Source: Paenibacillus rhizophilus (GTDB taxonomy: Bacteria > Bacillota > Bacilli > Paenibacillales > Paenibacillaceae). Taken from it: DNA of 58,190 nt. Numbering within the stretch: position 1 is the stretch's first letter; every line of letters starts with the position of its first letter. The notes beneath the pieces were generated by a model. The model saw only the letters and a list, made by a program, of their open reading frames with translations, was not told the origin of the DNA and did not search any database. Shown here piece after piece: positions 1-8,419 of this stretch. A program made the position numbers and the translations under genes. Where the stretch lies: the NCBI RefSeq assembly GCF_003854965.1, contig NZ_RQPI01000022.1, positions 1 to 58,190 of the forward strand. The letters are read 5' to 3'.

Positions 1-99
1 GTTCCCCTCCCGCGCCTTCGCTTGGGCTTTGCCCTCCACCTGTTCCCCGGGTGGTACACTGACTTTGTAATTATTTTCACACCTTAAAGAATTCAAATT

Positions 100-485
100 C
101 ACTGTCTTGACATCGTGTAGCACCATAGAGAATCGATAATTTTGGGTATGTTACTTGCCAAAGGTCTACTTCAAGCATGTGTGATTGCAGGCCAGATTCT
201 TGACCGACAGCTAATTTATTGGTTTAATCTTCTATAAAGCCAGTTAATTATGGCTCATCACTTTAAGCAAGCGATCAAGCGCTGCAGTCTTCCAATCTCC
301 TTCACCAGCAAAGCCATATCCTCTTGCCATCAAAACGTTGGACGGCAAGACCAGGAAGTTGTTTCATACCATATAAATCTTCAAAGTTAGTTATGAAGGC
401 ATTGTAACCACCATCATCAAGGAAACGTTTAATGGCGCTGTGAACCTACGACAAACCAGAATTCTTTGGTAGCTACTGTTGACAT
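100..485 (-). pseudogene. araA: L-arabinose isomerase remnant (araA), multiply deleted
   Basis: Three separate pieces of L-arabinose isomerase lie in order on the minus strand. From the ATG at 485 it reads MSTVATKEFWFVVGSQ, the usual AraA start (compare EFWFVTGSQ). It then jumps to TNFEDLYGMKQLPGLAVQR and, after a frameshift, MARGYGFAGEGDWKTAAL, which belongs near residues 270-310 of the family. Around 150-215 a last piece reads HMLEVD followed one frame away by LASNIPKI, the metal-site region near residue 350. A full AraA is about 490 residues, so most of the gene is gone and the reading frame is broken at least twice. It sits 35 bases after araD, as a normal araA would in an ara operon, so it is probably a decayed resident gene. 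It cannot make a working isomerase. Confidence 0.85.
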
Positions 486-520
486 TATGCTAATCCTTTT
501 CCCTTTGTTTGATTGGTGTA

Positions 521-1216
521 TTACTTTTGGCCGTAGTAAGCGTCGTTCCCATGTTTCCGCAGATAGTGCTTATCCAGAATCCGCTGCGGCAGTTCTTCGG
601 CAAAATGATTTAATTCGCGTGCGAACAAGTTCATTTTCGAGACTTCTTCCATCACGACGCTGTTCATTACGGCTGACTTCGCATCCTCGCCCCAGGTGAA
701 TGGAGCATGCCCCTTAAGCAAGACACCCGGAACAGCCATAATATCCAGCCCACGCTGCTCGAACGTTTCGATGATTACACGTCCGGTTTCGGCTTCGTAA
801 CCGCGATCAGTCTCTTCCTGTGTCAAGAAGCGGGCACAAGGGATGGAACCATAGAAGGTATCGGCATGCGTAGTCCCCATTACAGGTACATCGAGGCCGG
901 CTTGGGCCCAAACGGTCGCCCAGGTGGAATGCGTGTGTACGATGCCGCCGATCTCGGCGTAATGCTTGTAAAGCACGGCGTGAGTCGGTGTATCGGAAGA
1001 AGGTCTGAGCTCTCCTTCAACCACATTGCCGTCAAAATCAACGACCACCATATCGCTGGGCTTCATCTTGTCGTAGCTGACTCCGCTGGGCTTGATCACG
1101 AACAAGCCACTTTCACGGTCAACCGCACTTACATTACCCCAGGTATATTTCACGAGTCCATGCTTAGGCAAGTCCAGATTAGCCTGGTATACTTCCTCTT
1201 TGAGTCGCTCTAACAC
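521..1216 (-). CDS. araD: L-ribulose-5-phosphate 4-epimerase
   Basis: Converts L-ribulose 5-phosphate to D-xylulose 5-phosphate in the cytosol, the last step of L-arabinose or L-ribulose use. The 231 residues match the normal family length. Visible family marks are TWGNVSAVD, KPSGVSYD, the zinc ligands in the HTHSTWAT segment (about residues 95-97) and the third histidine in LLKGHAPFTWG (about 168-171). The start is a GTG at 1216, seven bases after GGAGGG, and it overlaps the end of the araB remnant by 38 bases, which suggests translational coupling in the ancestral operon. It is the only gene of this part of the operon that is fully intact; its araA neighbour downstream is broken. With araB it could process L-ribulose from any source. 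Confidence 0.95.
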   Translation of the reverse strand: MLERLKEEVYQANLDLPKHGLVKYTWGNVSAVDRESGLFVIKPSGVSYDKMKPSDMVVVDFDGNVVEGELRPSSDTPTHAVLYKHYAEIGGIVHTHSTWATVWAQAGLDVPVMGTTHADTFYGSIPCARFLTQEETDRGYEAETGRVIIETFEQRGLDIMAVPGVLLKGHAPFTWGEDAKSAVMNSVVMEEVSKMNLFARELNHFAEELPQRILDKHYLRKHGNDAYYGQK

Positions 1217-1565
1217 GTACAGCCCTCCAGTTCTCTACGAGATAATCTACAGCGATCTGCTCAATCGCCAACCCTTTCGTGTATCGTTCCATAAAAGCCT
1301 CAAATCCTTTAACATCAGAACCATCCGGAAAAATTTCTTGCCCCTCAACCCCTTTAAAGACTTGTTGATCGAGGAGATCTTCCAGACTTTCCTGTTGCTC
1401 TTTGTTTATCATGTAAGTAGCCAAAATCTCCATTCCCCACACCCCGCCCTCTCCGGCTATTGCCATAACGGAGACCGGAACGTTCATTGCTGCTGCAACA
1501 ATTTTTTGTCCGACGATAGGACAAAATACGCTCTTGATTTTGATGGTAGATGTGATAGACTTCAC
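1179..1565 (-). pseudogene. C-terminal remnant of a second ribulokinase (araB')
   Basis: An open frame of 128 codons whose residues 18-110 (GQKIVAAAMNVPVSVM to RYTKGLAIEQIAVDYL) align with the last 95 residues of the intact AraB next door (GQSIMAAALNVPVSVM to RYTKGLAIERAAVDYL). The two are clearly related but differ at many positions, so this is an old paralogue and not a fresh duplication. The N-terminal ATP- and sugar-binding part is missing, and the sequence before GQ does not look like FGGY kinase. The frame runs on into araD. The simplest reading is a deletion in an older araB-araD-araA operon that left only the kinase tail. Confidence 0.8.
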
Positions 1566-1681
1566 CTAAAAGGTGTTCCTCTCTTCGTGGGTGATGTTCT
1601 CGTCAAACACCGTTCTACCAAAGATTTGAGCATCTTTTTCATTTTTCAAACAGAGTCACTTTCGAAATTCAGGTTTATAAT

Positions 1682-3280
1682 CTATTTAAGATAATCTACT
1701 GCTGCTCTTTCGATAGCAAGTCCCTTGGTATAACGTTTCATAAATTCTTCAAAGCCTTCAACATCCTTAGGATCAGGTGAAATCGTCACACCTTTTTTTC
1801 CTGCAAATCCATTCTGGTTTAGATACTCTTCTAACGTCTCAGTCTCCGACTTGTTGATCATATAGGATGCAAGCAGCGCGATACCCCATGCTCCACCCTC
1901 TCCAGCCGTTTCCATAACGGAAACGGGAACATTAAGAGCAGCAGCCATGATACTCTGTCCAACACCTTGAGTCTTGAATAAGCCGCCATGGCCTAAGATT
2001 TGATCCAATTTCTCTCCTTCTTGTTTGAGAAGAATATCCATTCCGATTTTTAGCGCGCCCCATGCAGTAAATAAATGTACACGCATGAAATTAGCCAAGT
2101 TGAATTTACTATCAGATAAACGCACAAACAATGGACGACCTTCTTCAAAATGGGTCATATGTTCTCCGGAGTGATAGCCATAAGCCAATAAGCCGCCACA
2201 GTCCGGGTCCCCTTGAAGTGCTAAGTTATATAAAGTTCCATATAAATTATTCTTGTCAACATCCAGACCCATTGCTTTTGCAAATTCCTCAAATAATCCA
2301 ACCCATGCATTCAGGTCTGTGGAGCAGTTATTGGAATGAGCCATTGCTACCAGGTTACCAGCAGGAGTTGTAACGAGATCAATCTCGGAATATACCTTTG
2401 ACAATTCTTTTTCGAGTACAACCATTGCAAATACGGAGGTTCCGGCAGATACATTACCGGTCCGCTTTGCTACGCTGTTGGTTGCTACCATACCGGTTCC
2501 TGCATCACCTTCCGGCGGACAAAGCGGAATGCCGGACTTCAACTCACCGGTAATATCCAAAAAATTAGCTCCTTCTTCTGAAAGTATGCCAGCCCCTTCA
2601 CCAGCTACGCAAACATTAGGAAGAATATCCTCAAGCTTCCATGGAAGGTTTTTGGACGTAATCAACTCATTGAACTGATTCATCATCCTTACATTATAGT
2701 TTTTTGTATTCACATCTATAGGAAACATACCGGATGCATCACCAACGCCCAGAACCTTGCTTCCAGTCAATTTCCAATGGATATATCCTGATACAGTTGT
2801 TAGGTAACTAATATCAGCTATATGCTCTTCCTCATTTAAGATAGCTTGATAAAGATGAGCAATACTCCATCGTTGAGGAATATGGTAGTTAAACACTTTT
2901 GTCAATTCTTCACAAGCTTTTTCGGTAATATTGTTTCGCCATGTGCGGAAGGGTACCAGTAGTTCTCCAGCTTTGTCGAAAACCATATAGCCATGCATCA
3001 TGCCGCTTAAACCAAGTGCTCCAATAGTTTGTAACGTTACCCCATATTGTTGTCTCACATCGTTAGCCATCTTTTGATAGCTGTCCTGTAAACCCTTCCA
3101 GATATCTTCTAAGCTGTAAGTCCAGATATTGTTTACATAGCTATTTTCCCAGACATGACTACCGGAAGCGATAGGTGCCTGATCTTCACCGATGAGAACT
3201 GCCTTAATTCGGGTTGAACCAAGCTCAATACCAAGTATTGTTTTGCCGCTCTGAATGGCATTTTTCACATCAAGACTCAT
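1682..3280 (-). CDS. araB: L-ribulokinase (FGGY family)
   Basis: Phosphorylates L-ribulose with ATP to L-ribulose 5-phosphate; cytosolic. The 532 residues have the FGGY layout: an N-terminal ATPase half with LGIELGSTRIKAV (about 16-28), LSGMMHGY and RTWRNNIT, a mid-section GDASGMFPID, and a C-terminal half with PPEGDAGTGMV, GNVSAGTSVFA and ILGHGGLFKTQGVGQ. It resembles the lactobacillus/clostridial AraB type (about 530 residues, GIELGSTRIKAV start) more than Bacillus AraB. The ATG follows GGAGGAAAATTC. It lies 388 bases after the MFS gene, so it may have its own promoter. Because the isomerase is gone, its ketose substrate may come from the polyol dehydrogenase of the same locus. A related ketopentose specificity cannot be excluded. 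Confidence 0.85.
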   Translation of the reverse strand: MSLDVKNAIQSGKTILGIELGSTRIKAVLIGEDQAPIASGSHVWENSYVNNIWTYSLEDIWKGLQDSYQKMANDVRQQYGVTLQTIGALGLSGMMHGYMVFDKAGELLVPFRTWRNNITEKACEELTKVFNYHIPQRWSIAHLYQAILNEEEHIADISYLTTVSGYIHWKLTGSKVLGVGDASGMFPIDVNTKNYNVRMMNQFNELITSKNLPWKLEDILPNVCVAGEGAGILSEEGANFLDITGELKSGIPLCPPEGDAGTGMVATNSVAKRTGNVSAGTSVFAMVVLEKELSKVYSEIDLVTTPAGNLVAMAHSNNCSTDLNAWVGLFEEFAKAMGLDVDKNNLYGTLYNLALQGDPDCGGLLAYGYHSGEHMTHFEEGRPLFVRLSDSKFNLANFMRVHLFTAWGALKIGMDILLKQEGEKLDQILGHGGLFKTQGVGQSIMAAALNVPVSVMETAGEGGAWGIALLASYMINKSETETLEEYLNQNGFAGKKGVTISPDPKDVEGFEEFMKRYTKGLAIERAAVDYLK

Positions 3281-3668
3281 GAATTTTCCTCCATTTTAAA
3301 ACCAATAATTTTGACAATACAGATAATTAATATTATTTATGAAATATTCTATACATTTTATTAAATGTGCGCTGGCGGCGAAAAATCTGGGGTTTGCTTG
3401 TTTGAAATGGTGTAATAATAGTGACAGTTTATGCCTTACCCTTGCCATGCTGGCACGCTTAAGAGCAATTTTGCATGGAAGGTGTTTTAGCCCAATAATC
3501 ATTGAATGAATATCTTGCTGTTGCTACAACCTCGGATCAAAGTTCTTCTCAAAAGATTATTCCTGAACCAAATCTTATTGTACTCATATAGCAACTGGAA
3601 ATGATTCCGGCGATCTACTCCGTAGAAGTAAGTTTCTTTGTTATTTCACTACTCTAAGGGAATACTAC
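3281..3668. other. Intergenic region between MFS transporter and araB
   Basis: There are 388 bases without a convincing gene. The 70 bases next to araB are AT-rich and include its ribosome-binding site. A 68-codon minus-strand frame (3296-3502) shows no recognisable family, and I do not call it. No palindrome like the ones at the two ROK-linked promoters was seen here, so araB may be read through from upstream or use an unregulated start. Confidence 0.4.
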
Positions 3669-4946
3669 TTATTTAGCGTTTACAATTTCCTTGTTTATAA
3701 CAGATGCAACAACTTCATTTTTCTCTGCAGGCAGTGTAATAAAGATCATCATAACGCCAGATGCTAGAAAAAGACCTGCAAACATCCATGTTACTCCAGT
3801 ATAACCAAGGATTCCGACAAACAATGTAACAAGGCCAGGCCCTACGAAAGCACTCAAACCTGCTCCCAAATTTAAAATTGACATTGCCGCCCCTTTTTCT
3901 GCCTTGACCAAAGAAGGTACAAGAGCAGACAATGGCACGTATCCAGCCAAGCATCCTCCCCATAGAACCCCAATGACTTGAACAAGATATACATTTCCAG
4001 TTACTATCTGAGGACTATAAAAAAGCAATAAAGCAAAGATCGCTGACCCAACACAACCGAACCACATTACTGTATTTCTCCAACCGAATTTATCTCCTAT
4101 AAGCCCAAATAATAAATTAAAAGCAATATTGCCTATAAAAATCATTGCCCAAAGATGCAGCCAGGAAGAAGTGCTAATACCTTGACTCTCCATATAGAGG
4201 GGCATGTATACAGGAAAACCAAATTGGGCTGCTGTGTTAATTATTCTCACAATACCTGCCAGTGCAATTTTCGGCTCTCTTTTGACTACCGCTAATCCGC
4301 CGGCTATATCTTTTAGTTTACTGCCGCCCTTTGATGATTTCGTAATATTCAGTTTTTCACCACGATTGAATACAAGGGCAAAAAGTGCTCCAATCAGAAC
4401 CCATACCATTGCGCTCCATAATGTGTTGACCGGTCCCAGATTTTTAAGAGCCCAAGTTGAATAATAGGCCCCAAGTACGTTCATTCCAGCAGTAAATACG
4501 AACCAGAACCAACCAACAGCGGAACCAAGCTTATTTTGTGGTGTTCGATAAACAATCCAAACAAGAAAAGAGTAAGCAAACAAAGGATAACCAAGACCTT
4601 TAAGAGCATAAGTAGGTAACATTCCTTCAAAAGATAACGTCGTGATCCCTAACCCAACAAACCCGGCTGAGCCAAGTATATACAGTACTAAACCAACAAG
4701 CATTGCTTTTCTAGGACCCATGAAATCGACCAATACACCTGAAAGGAAAGATGATATCGCAATAGTAATGCCGTAAACAGTAAACAATACACCCGATTGT
4801 TGTATAGAAAGCCCCTGCTCTACCAGATAAGGGCTTAGCCATCCTGCTTCCAAACCATCACCCATCATAAAAATGAGTATTCCAATATAACCCCATGCTA
4901 AGGAGGAAGGAATCCCTATTCGATCTAAAAAGTATATCCCTCTCAT
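3669..4946 (-). CDS. MFS sugar-alcohol transporter (RbtT/DalT/CsbX-like)
   Basis: An integral membrane permease of 425 residues with about 12 hydrophobic segments. The N-terminus IGIPSSLAWGYIGILIFMMGDGLEAGWLSPYL resembles the CsbX and ribitol/D-arabitol (RbtT/DalT) transporter group, and DFMGPRKAM is the MFS loop 2-3 motif. The chosen start is the ATG at 4946, just after GAAGGGAAG. An ATG pair seven codons upstream has no ribosome-binding site. The gene follows the HAD phosphatase in the ROK-controlled operon, so it probably imports the pentitol or tetritol that the dehydrogenase oxidises. The exact substrate cannot be read from the sequence. Confidence 0.8.
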   Translation of the reverse strand: MRGIYFLDRIGIPSSLAWGYIGILIFMMGDGLEAGWLSPYLVEQGLSIQQSGVLFTVYGITIAISSFLSGVLVDFMGPRKAMLVGLVLYILGSAGFVGLGITTLSFEGMLPTYALKGLGYPLFAYSFLVWIVYRTPQNKLGSAVGWFWFVFTAGMNVLGAYYSTWALKNLGPVNTLWSAMVWVLIGALFALVFNRGEKLNITKSSKGGSKLKDIAGGLAVVKREPKIALAGIVRIINTAAQFGFPVYMPLYMESQGISTSSWLHLWAMIFIGNIAFNLLFGLIGDKFGWRNTVMWFGCVGSAIFALLLFYSPQIVTGNVYLVQVIGVLWGGCLAGYVPLSALVPSLVKAEKGAAMSILNLGAGLSAFVGPGLVTLFVGILGYTGVTWMFAGLFLASGVMMIFITLPAEKNEVVASVINKEIVNAK

Positions 4947-5001
4947 ATACTTCCCTTCTTTCATCATTTTATTTGCTATTAGATTTAAAGTAACTCGACT
5001 A

Positions 5002-5029
5002 CGGAGAGAAGAAACTGTTCTTCTCTCCG
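5002..5029 (-). other. Perfect 12-bp hairpin between HAD and MFS genes
   Basis: CGGAGAGAAGAA (5002-5013) and its exact complement (5018-5029) enclose a 4-base loop. It lies in the 116-base gap between two operon genes and has no T-run after it on the minus strand. It is more likely an mRNA processing or stabilising hairpin, or a partial attenuator, than a full terminator. Confidence 0.6.
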
Positions 5030-5062
5030 CAATCTGTCACCGACTAGAGAAAGTATCAAAAA

Positions 5063-5728
5063 TCACGCTTTTTGGGGATTTATCATTTCATTTATAACAG
5101 TTATGACTTGTTTGAGCTCAGATATTATGGTCGTAGTAAGAGATAAATCTTGAAAAGGTGTTTTAGGGTCCCAGTAACCGATGCAAGTTAAACCTGCAGC
5201 AACAGCAGAAAAGGTGCCTGCAGCCGAATCCTCAACTGCCACAGCATTCTTTGCCAAAACTCCCGCTTCTGATAATACTTTTTTGTAGACATCAGGAGCC
5301 GGTTTTTTGTTGGAAACCTCATCCCCAGCTGTGGTGAAGTTAAAACATTCAGTAAGCCTTAGATGATTGAGGACTTGATCGATAAAATACCGATTGGAAG
5401 AAGAAGCAAGTCCAATCAGGATATTGTTTGTCTTCAACCACTGAAGCACATCGGATAATCCTTCCATTGCACTTACACTGAGAGATCTCATCTGTTCAAC
5501 AATATGATCATATTGAAGCTTTTCCAATTCTTCAGGACTCTGCCGCAACTGATACGCATCAATCATTCGATCCCAGAACTCCTTATTGGGTCGACCAATT
5601 GACCACGTAAAATCCATCTCTTTGTTGATCCCTAATTCATGGAGGATTTTTCGTTTAGCAATCTCATGAAATGGTTCGCTATCGACAATAACTCCATCCA
5701 TATCAAAGATTACCAATTTAATCGTCAT
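5063..5728 (-). CDS. HAD-superfamily sugar phosphatase / beta-phosphoglucomutase-like hydrolase
   Basis: A cytosolic HAD hydrolase of 221 residues. Motif I is FDMDGVIVDS (about residues 8-17, with the nucleophile and acid/base aspartates), motif II is the GLASSSN segment (about 112), motif III the lysine in NKKPAPDVY (about 144), and motif IV VEDSAAG (about 167). A helical cap domain follows motif I, as in the PgmB/YqaB/sugar-phosphatase group. The ATG follows GGAGAGCCCAAT and lies 26 bases after the dehydrogenase stop. In a polyol operon it may remove toxic or dead-end sugar phosphates. The substrate is unknown. Confidence 0.8.
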   Translation of the reverse strand: MTIKLVIFDMDGVIVDSEPFHEIAKRKILHELGINKEMDFTWSIGRPNKEFWDRMIDAYQLRQSPEELEKLQYDHIVEQMRSLSVSAMEGLSDVLQWLKTNNILIGLASSSNRYFIDQVLNHLRLTECFNFTTAGDEVSNKKPAPDVYKKVLSEAGVLAKNAVAVEDSAAGTFSAVAAGLTCIGYWDPKTPFQDLSLTTTIISELKQVITVINEMINPQKA

Positions 5729-5754
5729 ATTGGGCTCTCCACATTTTCCTTCTC

Positions 5755-6864
5755 TTAAAATGTTATTGCCACCTTCAAATCACCGTATTTTCCGGAAGCA
5801 TATTCAAAAGCTTCTTCCCATTGTTCAATCGGAAAACAACGAGTAACGACACCGTTGGTTTTAAGATTACCGTTGGAGATATTATCAATTACGAAAGGAT
5901 AACAATACGGACTTAAGTGAGCACCTAAAATATCCAGTTCTTTGCGGTCACCGATGATGGACCAATCCACTGTAGTCGGTGCACCAAATACGCTGAATTC
6001 CACAAAACGTCCAAGCTTTCTTATCATACTTAAACCTTGTGTAACACTAGAAGGGTGTCCTGTAGCTTCAATATAGATGTCACATCCGTAACCATCCGTC
6101 ATATCAAGAATGGCTTGAATGACGTCTGTTTCGCGAGGATTCAATACAATATCTGCACCAAATTCCTTAGCCTTCTCCAGGCGATTATCAATAAGATCAA
6201 GAACCACCAGTTTCTTAGGATTTTTCATTCGCGCATAGGTGATCATCCCCAAGCCCAACGGTCCAGCACCCGAAATAACAACGATGTCTTCACATCCGAT
6301 TAACGCCCGGTCAACTGCATGTTTAGAGCAGGCATAGGGTTCAATCAATAATGCAGACTCCAAATCCATCTCATTTGGCACCTTGTGAACAAGAGAAGTT
6401 TTTGGGTACCGGACATATTCAGCCATCCCCCCGTTATTTTCTTGTTGGAACCCGAAAATATTATGAGGTTGACACATCCAATATTGGCCGCTTTTACAGA
6501 ATCTGCATTCTTGGCACGGTACTATTTGGTCCGCTGTTACACGATCACCCAATATGAATCCGGTTACATTTTCTCCAACTTCAACGATTGTTCCTAAAAA
6601 CTCATGACCTGGAATAAAAGGCGGCTTTACCCATTGGGGTTGCGTCTCATCCCCCCAGAACATGGCTGCTCCATGCTGACATTTCAAATCACCTGCACAT
6701 ACGCCGCATGCTTCAGTTTTAATGATTATATCGTCCGGTCCACACTCAGGCGTCGGATACTCGGGTTCAAAACGATAGTCATCTTTACCATACGATACAA
6801 GCGCTTTCATAGTTGGCGGTACTTTTCGGTTTAATACCTTTAGTCTAGAAGCTTGCTCATTCAT
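5755..6864 (-). CDS. Zinc-dependent polyol dehydrogenase (erythritol/threitol or pentitol type)
   Basis: A medium-chain Zn dehydrogenase of 369 residues that probably oxidises a sugar alcohol to a ketose with NAD. The catalytic zinc ligands are in ACGVCAGD and PGHEF, the structural four-cysteine site is CQECRFCKSGQYWMC, and the nucleotide fold shows SGAGPLGLG. The stretches GFQQENNGGMAEY, IEPYACSKHAVDRA and YIEATGHPSSV resemble what I recall of erythritol/L-threitol dehydrogenases; this is from memory. The start is set at the ATG at 6864 after AAGGTGG. A longer frame extends to 7008 but would begin upstream of the promoter at 6929-6957, so it is rejected. It is the first gene of the ROK-controlled operon. 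If it forms L-ribulose, AraB and AraD would complete the pathway. Confidence 0.8.
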   Translation of the reverse strand: MNEQASRLKVLNRKVPPTMKALVSYGKDDYRFEPEYPTPECGPDDIIIKTEACGVCAGDLKCQHGAAMFWGDETQPQWVKPPFIPGHEFLGTIVEVGENVTGFILGDRVTADQIVPCQECRFCKSGQYWMCQPHNIFGFQQENNGGMAEYVRYPKTSLVHKVPNEMDLESALLIEPYACSKHAVDRALIGCEDIVVISGAGPLGLGMITYARMKNPKKLVVLDLIDNRLEKAKEFGADIVLNPRETDVIQAILDMTDGYGCDIYIEATGHPSSVTQGLSMIRKLGRFVEFSVFGAPTTVDWSIIGDRKELDILGAHLSPYCYPFVIDNISNGNLKTNGVVTRCFPIEQWEEAFEYASGKYGDLKVAITF

Positions 6865-6904
6865 TTTAAATCCACCTTTCGATAATAAAGTCTTTTTGTA
6901 AAGC

Positions 6905-6957
6905 GGTTTTATAAAACCACTTGATGTAATCATACTGTCTCTAAACTTTGTTGTCAA
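6905..6957 (-). promoter_or_regulatory. Sigma-A promoter with downstream palindromic operator for the polyol operon
   Basis: On the minus strand TTGACA (6952-6957) and TATGAT (6929-6934) are 17 bases apart, close to the housekeeping consensus. Just after the expected start point lies the perfect palindrome GGTTTTATAAAACC (6905-6918). A closely similar palindrome occurs in front of the ROK gene, so this is very likely the operator where the repressor blocks transcription. Confidence 0.8.
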
Positions 6958-7040
6958 CACAAAAAAGCATGGGTTTGATAATTTTTGGAACTGAGCGTTC
7001 CTTATCAAACTCCATGCAATATTGTTTCATTTCAACTTTT

Positions 7041-8159
7041 TTAGATTTCATTTATGAACTGGTCAATAAAAGGCAGAGCCGCTCCGGCAGCAATTGCTGC
7101 CGTTTTATAATTGCATATACGCAGAAAGTCTGCATGATCTTCAAACGTATTTCTTGCAGCAACCAACTTTTTCAAAGTATCAATATGATCGTCCATAAAA
7201 GAGCCTACATAACCTCCGAGAATAATGTCACAATCAAATAACAATCTAATGTTATTAATGGCGATCGATAGATACCTTAGATACTTATCCCACAACATTA
7301 CCTTTTCAGGGTTTCCTTCCTTTACTTGCTCGAAAAACTTTTCTAGACTGTCCCCCGCCGCGTTTGATAATATTGCAGCAGAACAATATACTTCTAGACA
7401 ACCCTTTTGCCCGCAATAACAAGGAAGCCCGTCAGGCATAATAGTCATATGGCCGATTTCTCCACTTTTTTGATTTTCTCCAGCAAATACCTTATTCCCA
7501 ATATATACGGCCCCTCCAATATTTGTACTCAAAGAAATATAGAAAGCATTCTTCGTTTCCGGAGTTACCCACATCTCAGAAAACCCGGCTGCATTTGCAT
7601 CATTGATCAATATTGCCGGATATGGAATGTATTTTGCAAATCGTTGTAAGGTTTCTCCCGTAAAATCTAGGATCTTCCCATAAAAAACAGTCTGGTAATC
7701 TTCCGTGATCAAACCTGGAACACCGATGCCAACACCTAATACTTTGGATTCGTCTAGATTCGATTCTTTGATTATCTCTTGAATTATATCCCCTAAAATG
7801 CGGAAATACGAATCCGAAACTTCAAAACTCTGCCTTCTTCGATTTATCTTTATAATATTTCCACTTAAATCTACAACCACGGTTATTATATAATTTCCTG
7901 TAATATCTAAGCCTATTGCTACTTTGGCGTCATTAATATATGAAAAAGCTTGGGCATTTCGCCCCCCTGTATTTCCAATTCTGCCTGTATTAGCGATCAA
8001 GTTTTGATTAAGTAAGTGATTTAAGTTTTGCGTAACTGTTGGAAGACTTAATTGCAATTGATAAGCGATGTCTTGTTTAGATAAACTTTGTTTTTGACGC
8101 AGCAACTTATAAATTCGATTTCGGTTAAAATCTTTAATATTAACTGTTTTCTCTTCCAT
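7041..8159 (-). CDS. ROK-family transcriptional repressor (XylR-like)
   Basis: A 372-residue DNA-binding regulator with an N-terminal winged helix (about 1-75; helix-turn-helix LSKQDIAYQLQLSLPTVTQ) and a C-terminal ROK domain. The ROK domain begins at VAIGLDITGNYI, has LGVGIGVPGLI, and carries the zinc signature CYCGQKGCLEV. This layout is typical of XylR/NagC-type repressors that release DNA on binding a sugar. The ATG follows GGAGGCTTCCA. It is read in the same direction as the polyol operon but from its own promoter. The TTTTATAAAA palindromes at both promoters suggest that it represses the operon and itself. Confidence 0.9.
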   Translation of the reverse strand: MEEKTVNIKDFNRNRIYKLLRQKQSLSKQDIAYQLQLSLPTVTQNLNHLLNQNLIANTGRIGNTGGRNAQAFSYINDAKVAIGLDITGNYIITVVVDLSGNIIKINRRRQSFEVSDSYFRILGDIIQEIIKESNLDESKVLGVGIGVPGLITEDYQTVFYGKILDFTGETLQRFAKYIPYPAILINDANAAGFSEMWVTPETKNAFYISLSTNIGGAVYIGNKVFAGENQKSGEIGHMTIMPDGLPCYCGQKGCLEVYCSAAILSNAAGDSLEKFFEQVKEGNPEKVMLWDKYLRYLSIAINNIRLLFDCDIILGGYVGSFMDDHIDTLKKLVAARNTFEDHADFLRICNYKTAAIAAGAALPFIDQFINEI

Positions 8160-8182
8160 TGGAAGCCTCCATTTATTAAACC

Positions 8183-8243
8183 CTTTTATAAAAGATGACT
8201 AGAATATTTTATTTATCATAATACCTTTATAAAAAAACATCAA
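8183..8243 (-). promoter_or_regulatory. ROK gene promoter with two TTTATAAA operator-like sites
   Basis: TTGATG (8238-8243) and TATGAT (8215-8220) are 17 bases apart on the minus strand. A TTTATAAA core lies inside the spacer (8226-8233), and the perfect palindrome CTTTTATAAAAG (8183-8194) lies downstream of the start point. Both share the core of the operator at 6905-6918, which points to autoregulation. Confidence 0.7.
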
Positions 8244-8327
8244 GTGAGCCTCCAGTCATTGTTTCATCTTCCAACCAGATACATCTGTTCCTGCAGGTAT
8301 ACATAATAGATTTACCAGAACTAAATT

Positions 8328-8400
8328 TCATTGATATTCAAGTGGAGACATTCCGATTTTCTCTTTGAATAGTTTATTGAAATACGACCCGCGAAGGTTG
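8328..8400 (-). pseudogene. C-terminal tail of an AraC-family regulator
   Basis: The minus strand reads GSYFNKLFKEKIGMSPLEYQ followed by a stop at 8328-8330. This is the second helix-turn-helix end of AraC-type regulators. Nothing upstream in any frame continues the domain, so only about 24 codons survive. It is a degenerate fragment between the ROK gene and the ger operon. Confidence 0.7.
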
Positions 8401-8419
8401 GCTATACCTGGCCGGTATC

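Noticed and set aside
1..99. GC-rich left edge that looked like an insertion-sequence end
   Set aside because: Less than 100 bases are visible, with no transposase reading frame or inverted repeat to support it.
3296..3502. A 68-codon minus-strand frame between araB and the MFS gene
   Set aside because: No ribosome-binding site, no recognisable domain and a low-complexity AT-rich end.
6865..7008. N-terminal extension of the polyol dehydrogenase
   Set aside because: It would start upstream of a near-consensus promoter and operator, and the normal family start has a good ribosome-binding site.
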